Shown in pieces: positions 17,503 to 25,092 of a DNA stretch of 64,000 bases. The DNA lies in NCBI RefSeq assembly GCF_014654365.1, contig NZ_BNAY01000009.1, positions 124,001 to 188,000 on the forward strand. Reading direction: 5' to 3'. The notes under the pieces were generated by a model, which was not told where the DNA came from, did no database searches, and saw only the letters and a list, made by a program, of their open reading frames with translations. The position numbers were made by a program, and so were the translations under genes. This DNA is from Amycolatopsis oliviviridis (GTDB taxonomy: Bacteria > Actinomycetota > Actinomycetes > Mycobacteriales > Pseudonocardiaceae). How positions within the stretch are numbered: the first letter of the stretch is position 1; each line of letters begins with the position of its first letter.

Positions 17503-17752
17503 AGGATTGAAGGAGTTGCGAAAGCCACGTTCGGGACGCCGGGTGTCCCGATCGTGGTGTGGTCTGGGGAGGCTGTGCCCGGGTATCGGGTTCAAGCTTC
17601 GGGCCCAGCCGGCCGATCGAGGGTTTGAGTTATGACAAAGAACCGGCCTGCCGCTTACGAGGCGAAGCCGGTTCGAAGAAAGAAAGTGGACGGCGCGGGG
17701 TCCGGGCGCCTGAAAACCGCCGATCAACGACCCGCGGCAGGGGGAAACAAGA
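17503..17752. other. intergenic region between fuconolactonase and sigma factor
   Basis: I see no supported gene here. It contains a small GGGAC/GTCCC hairpin around 17535-17551, which may terminate the fucose transcript, and the stem-loop listed at 17640-17674. Confidence 0.6.
17640..17674. terminator. stem-loop downstream of the sigma factor gene
   Basis: GAACCGGC and GCCGGTTC pair around a 19-base loop, 78 bases beyond the stop of the minus-strand sigma gene. A plausible terminator, without a clear U-tract. Confidence 0.5.
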
Positions 17753-18409
17753 TCAGAACTCGTCCTGCTTGACCATCGTCCGCAGGCGGGCCAGTGCGCG
17801 GTGCTGCGTCACACGCACGTTGCCGGCGGAGATCCCGAGGGCCTCGGCGGTCTCGGCGGCGGAAAGGCCGACGGCGACGCGGAGGGCGAGGATCTCCTGC
17901 TGCACACGCGGAAGGGTGGAGAGCAGGCGGCTGAGCCGGGCGCCGAGATCCAGGTGCAGGGCGTGCGTTTCGGGTTCGTTGTCGCCGATGGGCCGTTCCG
18001 GCAGTTCCGGTACCGGTTCCGACCGGTCACGGGAGACCGCGCGGTAGGCGTCGGCGACCTTGTTGGCGGCGATGGCGTGCACGAGGTAGAGGAACGAGCC
18101 GCCGCGATCCTGATAGCCGGGCAGCGCCTTCAGCACCGCCATGCACACTTCCTGCGCGACGTCGTCCGCCGACAGGTAGGACAGGTCGCGGCCACCCATT
18201 CTGGCCCGGCAGTACCGGACCACGACGGGACCGATCATCCGCAGCAGGGACTGGATCGCGGCGGGATTCCCGTCGCCCGCGTCCCTTACGAGGGGGTCGA
18301 GATCCTCCTTCGTCAGCCGTCCGCCCGGTCGAGGCAGGTTCTCCGGAGTCGTGTATCCGGGGACCGCATCGGGGGTGACGGTTCTGGACGCGCTGGTAGT
18401 GGCTTGCAT
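17753..18409 (-). CDS. ECF-like RNA polymerase sigma factor, ShbA/SigD type
   Basis: A 218-residue sigma-70 family protein. Region 2 spans VRYCRARMGG through ADDVAQEVCMAVLKALPGYQ and GSFLYLVHAIAANKVADAYR. Region 4 is LSTLPRVQQEILALRV with the helix-turn-helix LSAAETAEALGISAGNVRVT. The residues match Streptomyces ShbA and mycobacterial SigD, which in Streptomyces drives the principal sigma gene. That assignment is by recall of the family pattern. The ATG at 18409 has GGAGGAC upstream; an in-frame ATG 17 codons earlier is less likely. No anti-sigma gene is adjacent. Confidence 0.85.
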   Translation of the reverse strand: MQATTSASRTVTPDAVPGYTTPENLPRPGGRLTKEDLDPLVRDAGDGNPAAIQSLLRMIGPVVVRYCRARMGGRDLSYLSADDVAQEVCMAVLKALPGYQDRGGSFLYLVHAIAANKVADAYRAVSRDRSEPVPELPERPIGDNEPETHALHLDLGARLSRLLSTLPRVQQEILALRVAVGLSAAETAEALGISAGNVRVTQHRALARLRTMVKQDEF

Positions 18410-18659
18410 GGTCGTCCTCCCCGGCCGACCCTGCGACGTTCGTTGTCGAGGGGCCAACACTCCGTAACGATTGAGGGCGGCAGGTGCTCCAGAAGATCAG
18501 CTCTACCTGCCGCCGTTGCGACGCAGCGTAATCGTAGGCGTCGATCGGACGGCAGTAAAGATTTCAACTAGAGATAGCCCATTAGACGGAGTCGGCTTAA
18601 TACAACCGAGACTCTGCGTCGCGGAAAAGGGCTTCGGGGTCGCAGCATGTGCGCGGTGC
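18410..18659. other. intergenic region upstream of the sigma factor
   Basis: It holds the sigma gene's Shine-Dalgarno sequence and presumably its promoter. The segment 18535-18615 is more A/T-rich than its surroundings. No gene, strong hairpin or clear operator was seen. Confidence 0.5.
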
Positions 18660-18962
18660 TTAGCGCACCGCGACCAAGGAGACCGCCGTCGCTACGACGA
18701 GTGTCACCGTTGTGACAGCAAGGATCGGGTTAAGCGGTTTCGGGGTTCCGGGCCTGCGCAGTGCTCGTTCACGGATCGAGCCGACGGCGACCAAGGTGAT
18801 CACCATGGCGCCCGCGAACGCGACCGGGATGACCGTCGTCCCCCAGCCTCGCCGGGCGGCCGTGTGCAGCAGCAGGAGTGTGCAGGCAGTAGCCGCGAGC
18901 GCGGTCCGGCGCCACGCCAGTCCGGTCCGTTCCGCTTGCGCTCCGTGATCACCCGATTTCAC
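18660..18962 (-). CDS. DUF202 family membrane protein, second copy
   Basis: A 100-residue protein starting with a GTG that overlaps the stop of the upstream DUF202 gene. It keeps the family's opening AERTGLAWRRTAL before three hydrophobic helices. DUF202 (YidH-like) proteins are small inner-membrane proteins of unknown role and often occur as tandem pairs, as here. The two genes are almost certainly co-translated and may form a heteromer. Confidence 0.82.
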   Translation of the reverse strand: MKSGDHGAQAERTGLAWRRTALAATACTLLLLHTAARRGWGTTVIPVAFAGAMVITLVAVGSIRERALRRPGTPKPLNPILAVTTVTLVVATAVSLVAVR

Positions 18963-19309
18963 GAGAAGATCACCAGGGCGGCGGCTGTCAGGGTGATCGC
19001 GAGGATCCCGGCGGTCAGCAGGATCAGCATCCCGCTCTTCGGCAGCGGCCGCCCCGCGCGCATCGCGGTCTGCACCTGCCGCCAGCGCGGATACGCGCTC
19101 GCCGCGAGCACGGCCGCCAGTACTACGCACAGCCCCGCCAGGACGGTGCTCAGCGCGCTCGGGTCGGGAACCAGCTGATGGACGGCGACGCCGCCGGCGA
19201 GCAGGCCCAGCGCCGTCCGGAGCCAGGCGAGAAAGGTCCGTTCGTTGGCGAGGGTAAATCGGTAATCGGGTTCCGAACCGCCTTCGTGCGGTCCGTTGAT
19301 CTCAGGCAC
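18959..19309 (-). CDS. DUF202 (YidH-like) membrane protein, first copy
   Basis: A 116-residue protein with the signature YRFTLANERTFLAWLRTALGLLAGG followed by two further helices, matching DUF202/YidH. The GTG at 19309 is chosen because the family starts shortly before this motif; the frame is open further upstream, but that part lies in a MITE-like element and cannot be ancestral. No clear Shine-Dalgarno sequence precedes it. Before the element inserted, this GTG would have lain ten bases behind the gtrA-like stop codon, which points to a former three-gene operon. Confidence 0.8.
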   Translation of the reverse strand: MPEINGPHEGGSEPDYRFTLANERTFLAWLRTALGLLAGGVAVHQLVPDPSALSTVLAGLCVVLAAVLAASAYPRWRQVQTAMRAGRPLPKSGMLILLTAGILAITLTAAALVIFS

Positions 19310-19320
19310 GCGTCGAACAC

Positions 19321-19486
19321 TAGGGCGTGTTTCAGGAGTCGGTTCGATGGGCTTCGTGATCCAGGTGGTTCCTGGCGGTGCGGCGGGATCGCCCTCGTAC
19401 CGGGTTGTACTCGGGCGCATTCCGCCGTGCCGTCAGGGACCACCTGGGCGCGAAGACCGCGAACCCGACTCCTGAAACACGCCCTA
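19321..19486. mobile_element. MITE-like element with 20-bp terminal inverted repeats and TA duplication
   Basis: The element proper runs 19323-19484 (162 bases). Its ends are the exact inverted repeat GGGCGTGTTTCAGGAGTCGG, extended after a one-base indel by TTCG. It is flanked on both sides by TA, as expected of TA-targeting transposons. The interior is itself partly palindromic (GGTGGTTCCTGGCGGTGCGGC against GCCGTGCCGTCAGGGACCACC, imperfect) and encodes no transposase. It separates the GtrA-like gene from the DUF202 pair. The TA joined to the first G of the element supplies the TAG stop of the GtrA-like gene. Confidence 0.8.
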
Positions 19487-19939
19487 GGCGTTCCGGCGCG
19501 CGAAGACCCACCAGCGAAGAACCGCGAAGCGCGCGATGCCGCCCACGACGCTCGCCGCGAGCAGGGCGCCTGTCTGTTCCAGCGCGGTCGGCTCGGTGAT
19601 GACCGCGTCGAGCGACGCGAGCACGATCGAGCCGTACGCGGCGTAGAAGGCGAAGGTCACCAGGTCCTGGAAGTGCCGCTTGCCCGCGTTGCTCTTCCGG
19701 GCGGCGAAGGTGACCCGGCGGTGGAACTCGGTGTTCCCGACGGTCGTGACGGCGATCGCGACCAGATTGGCGGGCTGGGCGCCGAGGACCGGCTGCAGGA
19801 CGAGGAACAGCACCGCTTGCAGGGCGGTGGCGGCGACACCGGCGACCACGTACCAGGCGGCGTGGTGGCCTAGTTCGTGGTGCCGCTCCGGCGCGCGCCG
19901 GATGATCCGGTGCCCTGGCGCCCACCTGGTGGTGGTCAT
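19484..19939 (-). CDS. GtrA-like membrane protein
   Basis: A 151-residue protein with four hydrophobic helices in the GtrA pattern: YVVAGVAATALQAVLF, then a second helix with VGNTEFHRRVTF, and an ending in RFAVLRWWVF, which is the usual end of the family. GtrA-like proteins are thought to move lipid-linked sugars across the membrane for cell-wall or O-antigen glycosylation. The ATG at 19939 has AAGGAG ten bases upstream. The stop codon lies on the target site of the MITE-like element, but the protein looks complete. A 16-base palindrome stands in the promoter. Confidence 0.82.
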   Translation of the reverse strand: MTTTRWAPGHRIIRRAPERHHELGHHAAWYVVAGVAATALQAVLFLVLQPVLGAQPANLVAIAVTTVGNTEFHRRVTFAARKSNAGKRHFQDLVTFAFYAAYGSIVLASLDAVITEPTALEQTGALLAASVVGGIARFAVLRWWVFARRNA

Positions 19940-19960
19940 ACCGACGACGCTACTCCTTGT

Positions 19961-19976
19961 TTCACAAATTTGTGAA
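19961..19976. promoter_or_regulatory. 16-base perfect palindrome upstream of the gtrA-like gene
   Basis: TTCACAAATTTGTGAA is an exact palindrome, unusually A/T-rich for this chromosome, 21 bases before the start codon at 19939. It looks like the operator of a dimeric repressor. The divergent small gene at 20112 is the other possible target. Confidence 0.6.
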
Positions 19977-20111
19977 GCTATTGAACCAGCTGAGAGACTG
20001 TGATCCTGACGACAGTGCCGCCGTTTGGCCTGCGGAGACGCCGGGTACGCCACGGGGACCGGGTCGAGTACAGCACGCCCCGGCCAACGTCCGACCAGGA
20101 GGGAGCGGCCG

Positions 20112-20327
20112 ATGAGTGACCGTGAAACGGCTGAGCCGGAAACGTTGCCCCCCAGCGAGGCACTCGACGAGGACGAACTCCGCGTCGACCCGCTCGAAGA
20201 AGGTGTCGAGCCGCCTGAGCACTGGAGCGGGGCCGACCGGTTCGGGACCACGCCAGCGGAGATCCACGAGGGTGAGTCGCACGCGATGCGGCTGGCTGAA
20301 GAGGAGCCGGACGTCGGCGAAAAATGA
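20112..20327 (+). CDS. small acidic protein, DUF5709-like
   Basis: A 71-residue, strongly acidic, hydrophilic protein. The pattern PSEALDEDELRVDPLEEGVEPPEHW followed by TPAEIHEGESHAMRLAEEEPDV agrees with the actinobacterial DUF5709 family, whose function is unknown. AGGAGGGAG lies eight bases before the ATG. No signal peptide or membrane segment is present. Confidence 0.7.
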   Translation: MSDRETAEPETLPPSEALDEDELRVDPLEEGVEPPEHWSGADRFGTTPAEIHEGESHAMRLAEEEPDVGEK

Positions 20328-20408
20328 TCTTCACTCAGACGGCAGGCCGTGCCGCGACCCCCTAGCGTGGTCGGTCAAGTGCAAGACCGCGACGAAGGAA
20401 GGGCAGAG

Positions 20409-20720
20409 ATGCTTACAGTCACCGAAGCCGCCGCCGAGGCGATCACCGCACTGACCGGGCAGGAGAATGGGCAGGACGGAGGCGGGCTGCGGTTCGCGAT
20501 GCATTCCCAGCAGGGCGACAGTCCCCAGCTCGCGGTTTCCGTCGCCCCCGAACCGGAAAGCGGCGACAAGGTCCTCGGCGCCGACGGCGGCCCGAAGGTG
20601 TTCCTGGAGCCCGAAGCGGCCGCGTTGCTCGACGACAAGGTGCTCGACGTCCAGCAGGACGAGACCGGTGAAGTCGCCTTCGCCGTACTCCCGCAGGCTC
20701 AGCCTCAGCCTGGCAGCTGA
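20409..20720 (+). CDS. HesB/IscA-like fold protein lacking cysteines
   Basis: A 103-residue protein beginning MLTVTEAAAEAITAL, the typical opening of the A-type iron-sulfur scaffold fold, followed by GLRFAMHS and a late VFLEPEAAALLDD, which correspond to the family core. Unlike IscA/ErpA it has no cysteine at all, so it cannot hold a cluster in the usual way. Such proteins are annotated as Fe-S biosynthesis proteins in actinobacteria, but their role is unknown. A GAAGG site lies close before the ATG. Confidence 0.72.
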   Translation: MLTVTEAAAEAITALTGQENGQDGGGLRFAMHSQQGDSPQLAVSVAPEPESGDKVLGADGGPKVFLEPEAAALLDDKVLDVQQDETGEVAFAVLPQAQPQPGS

Positions 20721-20738
20721 GCCCGGCGGGTTCAGGCT

Positions 20739-21863
20739 TTAAGTCCGGGCCCAGGCACGGACCAGCTCGCCGGCCCGTTCGCGCAAGAGCTTCGCCGCGT
20801 GCGCACGCGCGTGGTCGAGCGAAGGCGCGTGGTCGATGAGGGCGGCGCTGCCCACGACCCCGAGGCCGGCGAGCTGGCTCTCGTCCAGCTGGATCCGTCC
20901 GGCCAGCACCATCAGCGGGACCGCGTGTTCCTGAGCGCGCGCTGCGATGCCCGCCGGAGCCTTGCCGTCGAGACTCTGTTCGTCCAGTGAGCCCTCGCCG
21001 GTGATGACGAGGTCGGCGCGTTCGATCGCGCCGGCGACCCCGGTGAGCCCGGCGATGAGCTGGAAACCGGATTCGACCGTCGCGCCGAGCCCGGCGATCG
21101 CGCCCGCGGCGACCCCGCCGCCCGCTCCCGCCCCGGGAAGGTCGGACACGTCGGGGGTCCCGGCGTTGCGCAGCGCCTGCGCCCAGCGAGACAGGGATTC
21201 GTCCAGCTGCTCGACCTCGCGCGGGCCCGCTCCCTTCTGCGGGCCGAAGATCGCGGCCGCGCCGCGGGATCCGAGCAGCGGGTTGGTCACGTCGGTGGCG
21301 ACGGCGACCTCGACGGAACCGAGTCTCTCGCGCACCGGGCCGAGTTCGGCCGAAGCGACGCGGCCGAGGGTGCCGCCGCCGAGCCCGACCGGCGCGCCGA
21401 ACGCGTCGAACACCCCGGCGCCCAGTGCCGCGAGCATCCCGGCGCCGCCGTCGGTGCTCGCGGTTCCGCCGACGGTCAGCACCAGCCGTCGCGCGCCGTT
21501 GTCGAGCGCGTGCGCGAGGAGTTCCCCAACGCCCCAGGTGTGCGCGGCGAGCGCCACCTCCGGGCTCGGCTCGACGAACTCGATCCCGCACGCGCGGGCC
21601 GACTCGATGTAGGCCGTTCCTTCCAGCAGCACGTAGCTCGCGTCGACGGAGTCGTCGAGCGGGCCGCGGACCGGGAGTTCCACGAGCCGCCCGCCCGCCG
21701 CGACGAGGACGTCGAGCGTTCCCTCGCCGCCGTCGGCGACCGGGCAGGAGGAGACCTCGGCTTCGGGCAGCGCGTCGCGGACACCGTGGGCGATCGCCTC
21801 CGCGGCTTCGACCGCGGTCAGGCTTCCCTTGAACTTGTCGGGCGCGATGACCACACGAGTCAT
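20739..21863 (-). CDS. glycerate kinase
   Basis: A 374-residue GlxK-family kinase. It opens with VVIAPDKFKGSLTAVEAA, has PVADGGEGTLDVL near 45, VGGTASTDGGAGMLAALG near 130, and a late LVITGEGSLDEQSLDGKAPAG block, all typical. It phosphorylates glycerate, usually to 2-phosphoglycerate in this family. Its ATG overlaps the stop of the upstream hydroxyacid dehydrogenase, so the pair should feed glyoxylate or hydroxypyruvate into glycolysis. Confidence 0.92.
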   Translation of the reverse strand: MTRVVIAPDKFKGSLTAVEAAEAIAHGVRDALPEAEVSSCPVADGGEGTLDVLVAAGGRLVELPVRGPLDDSVDASYVLLEGTAYIESARACGIEFVEPSPEVALAAHTWGVGELLAHALDNGARRLVLTVGGTASTDGGAGMLAALGAGVFDAFGAPVGLGGGTLGRVASAELGPVRERLGSVEVAVATDVTNPLLGSRGAAAIFGPQKGAGPREVEQLDESLSRWAQALRNAGTPDVSDLPGAGAGGGVAAGAIAGLGATVESGFQLIAGLTGVAGAIERADLVITGEGSLDEQSLDGKAPAGIAARAQEHAVPLMVLAGRIQLDESQLAGLGVVGSAALIDHAPSLDHARAHAAKLLRERAGELVRAWART

Positions 21864-22825
21864 GGACGAACCTCCGTCAGCGGGTTTCCGCCGGTGAGTA
21901 CCGACGCGACGTTCTCGGCCGCGAGCACGGCCATGGCAGTACGGGTTTCGACCGTCGCCGATCCGAGATGCGGCGTCAAGACGACGTTTTCGCGATCCAG
22001 GAGACGCGGCTCGACCTCGGGCTCGGCTTCGAACACGTCGAGGCCCGCGCCGGCGATCTCCCCGGCTTCGAGCGCGTCCGCCAGCGCCGCCTCGTGGACG
22101 ACGGGGCCGCGTGTGGTGTTGATCAGGTACGCGCCCGGTTTCATCGACCGCAGCGCGTCCGCGTCGATGAGATGCCTGGTCTCCGGGGTGAGGGGGCAGT
22201 GCAGGGAAACGACGTCGGAGTTCGCCAGCAGCTCTTCGAAGGGCACGTACTCGGCGCCCAAGGCCTTCTCGACGTCTTCGGCGGCCCGGGATCGTCCCGA
22301 GTAGACGATCCGCATGCCGAAACCGAGTGCCCGCCGCGCGACCGCCTGCCCGATCTGGCCGAGGCCGACGATCCCGAGCGTCTTGTCCTGTACCGAGGAG
22401 CCGAGCAGGAAACCCAGGTGGAACGACCACGGGGTCCGCGAGCGGAGCAGCCGTTCGCCCTCGCCGAGCCGTCGCGTGACCGCGAGGATCAGCCCGAACG
22501 CCAGATCCGCGGTGGCGTCGGTGAGCACACCGGGGGTGTTGGTGACGGTGATCCCGCGTCCGGCCAGCGCCGCGACGTCGAGGTTGTCGTAGCCGACGGC
22601 CACGTTCGCCACGACCTTCAGCCGCGGTCCCGCGGCGTCGGCGACCGCGCCGTCGATCCGGTCCTGCAGCATGCCGACGATCGCGGACGCGCCCCGGACG
22701 AACTCGCGCAGCTCGTCCGGCGTCAGCGGCCGGTCGGCGCGCGACACTTTCACCTCCCCGGCTTCGGCGAGCACTTTCAGCGCTTCGTCGGGGATCCAGC
22801 GGGTCACCGCGATCGTCGAGGTCAC
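21860..22825 (-). CDS. D-2-hydroxyacid dehydrogenase, glyoxylate/hydroxypyruvate reductase
   Basis: A 321-residue member of the GyaR/GhrB family. The cofactor motif GIVGLGQIGQAVARR is near 155. The catalytic Arg lies in INTTRGPVVHE, Glu in DVFEAEPEVEP and His in TPHLGSAT. ANVAVGYDNLD and TNTPGVLTDATADLAFGL are family blocks. It reduces glyoxylate to glycolate or hydroxypyruvate to D-glycerate; coupling to glycerate kinase favours the second. The ATG at 22825 starts a two-gene operon. Confidence 0.9.
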   Translation of the reverse strand: MTSTIAVTRWIPDEALKVLAEAGEVKVSRADRPLTPDELREFVRGASAIVGMLQDRIDGAVADAAGPRLKVVANVAVGYDNLDVAALAGRGITVTNTPGVLTDATADLAFGLILAVTRRLGEGERLLRSRTPWSFHLGFLLGSSVQDKTLGIVGLGQIGQAVARRALGFGMRIVYSGRSRAAEDVEKALGAEYVPFEELLANSDVVSLHCPLTPETRHLIDADALRSMKPGAYLINTTRGPVVHEAALADALEAGEIAGAGLDVFEAEPEVEPRLLDRENVVLTPHLGSATVETRTAMAVLAAENVASVLTGGNPLTEVRP

Positions 22826-22984
22826 CGCCTCAGCCTAGTGTGCCGCGATTGGTATCCCAAACCTGAGAAATCCCCGTTGTGAGGGAGGTGCTTCCCCTGC
22901 GCGGGGGAGTCGTCACCCTCGGGCGTCCCGGGATCGTCGTGAGTGCGGAAAAGCTCCGCGAGCAGGGGATTCCAGGGGTGGGAA

Positions 22985-23512
22985 ATGAAGCGATCACGAG
23001 AACTCGCGGCCGTCGGTGCCGCGGTGGTGCTCGCCACGACGCTCGTCGCGGCGGGCCCGGCTTCGGGTGCGGAAGAGGGCAAGGGGAAGCCGGCCGAGCC
23101 GAGCCTCGTCGGCAGCGCCAAGATGCTGCGCGAGGACAGCCAGGACGTCCGGTTCGCCTTCGACGCGCACGGACTCTTCCCGGAGAGCAGGGGCACCTTC
23201 CGGGTGAGCCACGCGGGCGGGGGATTCTCGGCCTACTTCCGGGGCCGGGTCGACTGCCTGGTCGTCGGCGGCCCGGTCGCCGTGGTCACCGGGATCGTCG
23301 AGGACACGAACGTCCCGGAGCTCAAGGACCGCCGGGTCGGGATGACGGTGTACGACAACGGCAAGCGCGACAGGCTCGGCTACGGCTGGGGTCCCGATCC
23401 CGATCGCAGGCTGGTCGTGCCGCCGTGCCTGAGCAGCGCGACCTTCGAGCGGGTCGAGACCGGGGACTTCAAGGCCGTCGAATGGTTCCCGCCCGGCAGC
23501 GGGATCAGCTGA
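22985..23512 (+). CDS. secreted protein of unknown function
   Basis: A 175-residue protein with an N-terminal signal peptide: MKRSRE, a hydrophobic stretch, then the Ala-rich cleavage region PASGAEEG. The mature part has two cysteines (RVDCLVVGG and VPPCLSSA), which could form a disulfide, and a beta-rich pattern. I do not recognise a family. It lies alone between divergently and convergently oriented genes. The ATG at 22985 is preferred over an earlier in-frame ATG because it directly opens the signal peptide. Confidence 0.7.
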   Translation: MKRSRELAAVGAAVVLATTLVAAGPASGAEEGKGKPAEPSLVGSAKMLREDSQDVRFAFDAHGLFPESRGTFRVSHAGGGFSAYFRGRVDCLVVGGPVAVVTGIVEDTNVPELKDRRVGMTVYDNGKRDRLGYGWGPDPDRRLVVPPCLSSATFERVETGDFKAVEWFPPGSGIS

Positions 23513-23587
23513 GCGGGGCCCTGCGAGGCCGCGGCGACGTGGGGACCGGCGGGGCGAGCGAGTGGAGGTCGCCGGAAAGGCGGTCGC

Positions 23588-24166
23588 CTAGCGGGGGCGC
23601 GCGGACAGGACCGCGGCGAACGCCGCGCGCACCTGCTCGGCCACGGCGTCGTCCGACTGCGCCGGGAGCTTTCCGTCGAGATGCAGGTACGCCAGTCCGT
23701 GGGCCAGTGCCCAGCCCGCCGAGGCGAGCGCCTCCGAGGCGGTCTCGGGGAACACCCGCGTCATCGCCAGCCGCACGACATCGTGGATCTCCGCCGCCGC
23801 TCGGACGCGCTCCTCGCTCCCGGTGTCGCAGGCGTTCCCGAACATCAGCCGGAACAGCGCCGGGCGGCGCAGGGCGAACCCGACGTAGGCGACCGCGAGT
23901 TCGGCCAGGTCCTCCGCGGACTCCGGGAGTTCGCGCCCTTGCGCGAGGTCGGCCTTCAGGTCGCGCAGCCCCTGTGCGGCCAGGGCCGACTCCAGGGCGT
24001 CGCGGTCGGCGAAGTGCCGGTACGGCGCGGTCGCCGAGACGCCCGCCTCGCGGGCGACGGCGCGCAGGGAGAACTGCTCGCCCGCTTCGAGCATCCGCAT
24101 CGCCGTCGTCAGCAGGGACGCCCTCAGGTCGCCGTGGTGGTAGCCGCTCTTCGTCGATGCCGACAC
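23588..24166 (-). CDS. TetR-family regulator with WHG C-terminal domain
   Basis: A 192-residue regulator. The HTH reads FSLRAVAREAGVSATAPYRHFADRDALESALA; the preceding YHHGDLRASLL and the later FRLMFG are typical of the TetR_C_33/WHG group. A GTG start at 24166 has AAAAGGAG about eight bases upstream. It is divergent from the 3-oxoadipate CoA-transferase genes and may control them, itself, or both; pcaR at the far end of the cluster is the other candidate regulator. Confidence 0.85.
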   Translation of the reverse strand: MSASTKSGYHHGDLRASLLTTAMRMLEAGEQFSLRAVAREAGVSATAPYRHFADRDALESALAAQGLRDLKADLAQGRELPESAEDLAELAVAYVGFALRRPALFRLMFGNACDTGSEERVRAAAEIHDVVRLAMTRVFPETASEALASAGWALAHGLAYLHLDGKLPAQSDDAVAEQVRAAFAAVLSARPR

Positions 24167-24186
24167 CGCGCATGCTCCTTTTCCCG

Positions 24187-24255
24187 CTCATGTGAGCGAC
24201 GTAAACATACCGCGCCGGGATCTCCTGTGCTATGTTCATATGAAGAACACGTGTG
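24187..24255. promoter_or_regulatory. divergent promoter region with several short palindromes
   Basis: Between the TetR gene and the CoA-transferase operon lie GCTCATGTGAGC (imperfect, 24186-24197), the exact palindrome TTCATATGAA (24235-24244) and ACACGTGT (24248-24255). One or more are likely binding sites for the divergent TetR or for PcaR. Confidence 0.45.
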
Positions 24256-24282
24256 CGCGATACGAACATTCCGGGAGTGTGG

Positions 24283-25092
24283 ATGGCGGAGTTGCTGTCG
24301 TTGAAGGAGGCCGTGGCGCGGCTGGTGCGCGACGGGGACACCGTCGCGCTCGAGGGCTTCACGCACCTCATTCCCGTCGCCGCCGGCCACGAGATCATCC
24401 GTCAGCGCCGCACCGGCCTGACGCTGGTCCGCATGACCCCCGACATCGTCTACGACCAGCTCATCGGCGCGGGTTGCGCGAGCAAGCTGATCTTCTCGTG
24501 GGGCGGCAATCCCGGTGTCGGCTCGCTGCACCGCTTCCGTGACGCGGTCCAGCATTCTTGGCCGGTACCGCTGGAAATAGAGGAGCACAGCCACGCGGGC
24601 ATGGCGAATCGGTACGTCGCCGGTGCCTCGGGGCTGCCGTTCGCCGTCCTGCGCGGGTACACCGGCACCGATCTGCCCGCGCACACGGACACGATCAAGC
24701 CCATCACCTGCCCGTTCACCGGTGAGCGGCTCGCCGCCGTGCCCGCGCTCAACCCGGACGTGACGATCGTGCACGCCCAGCGCGCCGACCGGTCCGGCAA
24801 CATCCAGCTCCAGGGCATCACGGGTGTGCAGAAAGAGGCGGTGCTGGCGGCGAAGCGGTCACTGGTCACCGTCGAAGAGGTCGTGGACGAACTGGAGCCC
24901 AGGCCGGGCGCGATCGTGCTGCCCTCGTGGGCGGTCACCGCGGTCGCCGAGGTTCCCGGCGGCGCGAAGCCGTCGTACGCGGCGGGGTACTACGAACGGG
25001 ACAACGACGCCTACCAGGCATGGGACGCGATCGGCCGGGACAGGGAGAGCTTCACCCGCTGGCTCGACGAGCTGACGGGAGTGAAGGCATGA
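24283..25092 (+). CDS. pcaI: 3-oxoadipate CoA-transferase, subunit A
   Basis: A 269-residue family I CoA-transferase alpha chain. The glycine-rich pattern near the N-terminus is VALEGFTHLIP, followed by SWGGNPGVG and HAQRADRSGNIQLQG. It resembles the CatI/GctA-like subset used in 3-oxoadipate activation. With subunit B it moves CoA from succinyl-CoA to 3-oxoadipate. The ATG at 24283 has GGGAG five bases upstream; an in-frame GTG at 24253 would add ten residues without a site. It opens the eight-gene pca operon. Confidence 0.85.
   Translation: MAELLSLKEAVARLVRDGDTVALEGFTHLIPVAAGHEIIRQRRTGLTLVRMTPDIVYDQLIGAGCASKLIFSWGGNPGVGSLHRFRDAVQHSWPVPLEIEEHSHAGMANRYVAGASGLPFAVLRGYTGTDLPAHTDTIKPITCPFTGERLAAVPALNPDVTIVHAQRADRSGNIQLQGITGVQKEAVLAAKRSLVTVEEVVDELEPRPGAIVLPSWAVTAVAEVPGGAKPSYAAGYYERDNDAYQAWDAIGRDRESFTRWLDELTGVKA

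Noticed and set aside
19309..19420. N-terminal extension of the first DUF202 protein
   Set aside because: The frame stays open upstream, but that segment lies within the terminal-repeat element and shows no family similarity, so the GTG at 19309 is preferred.
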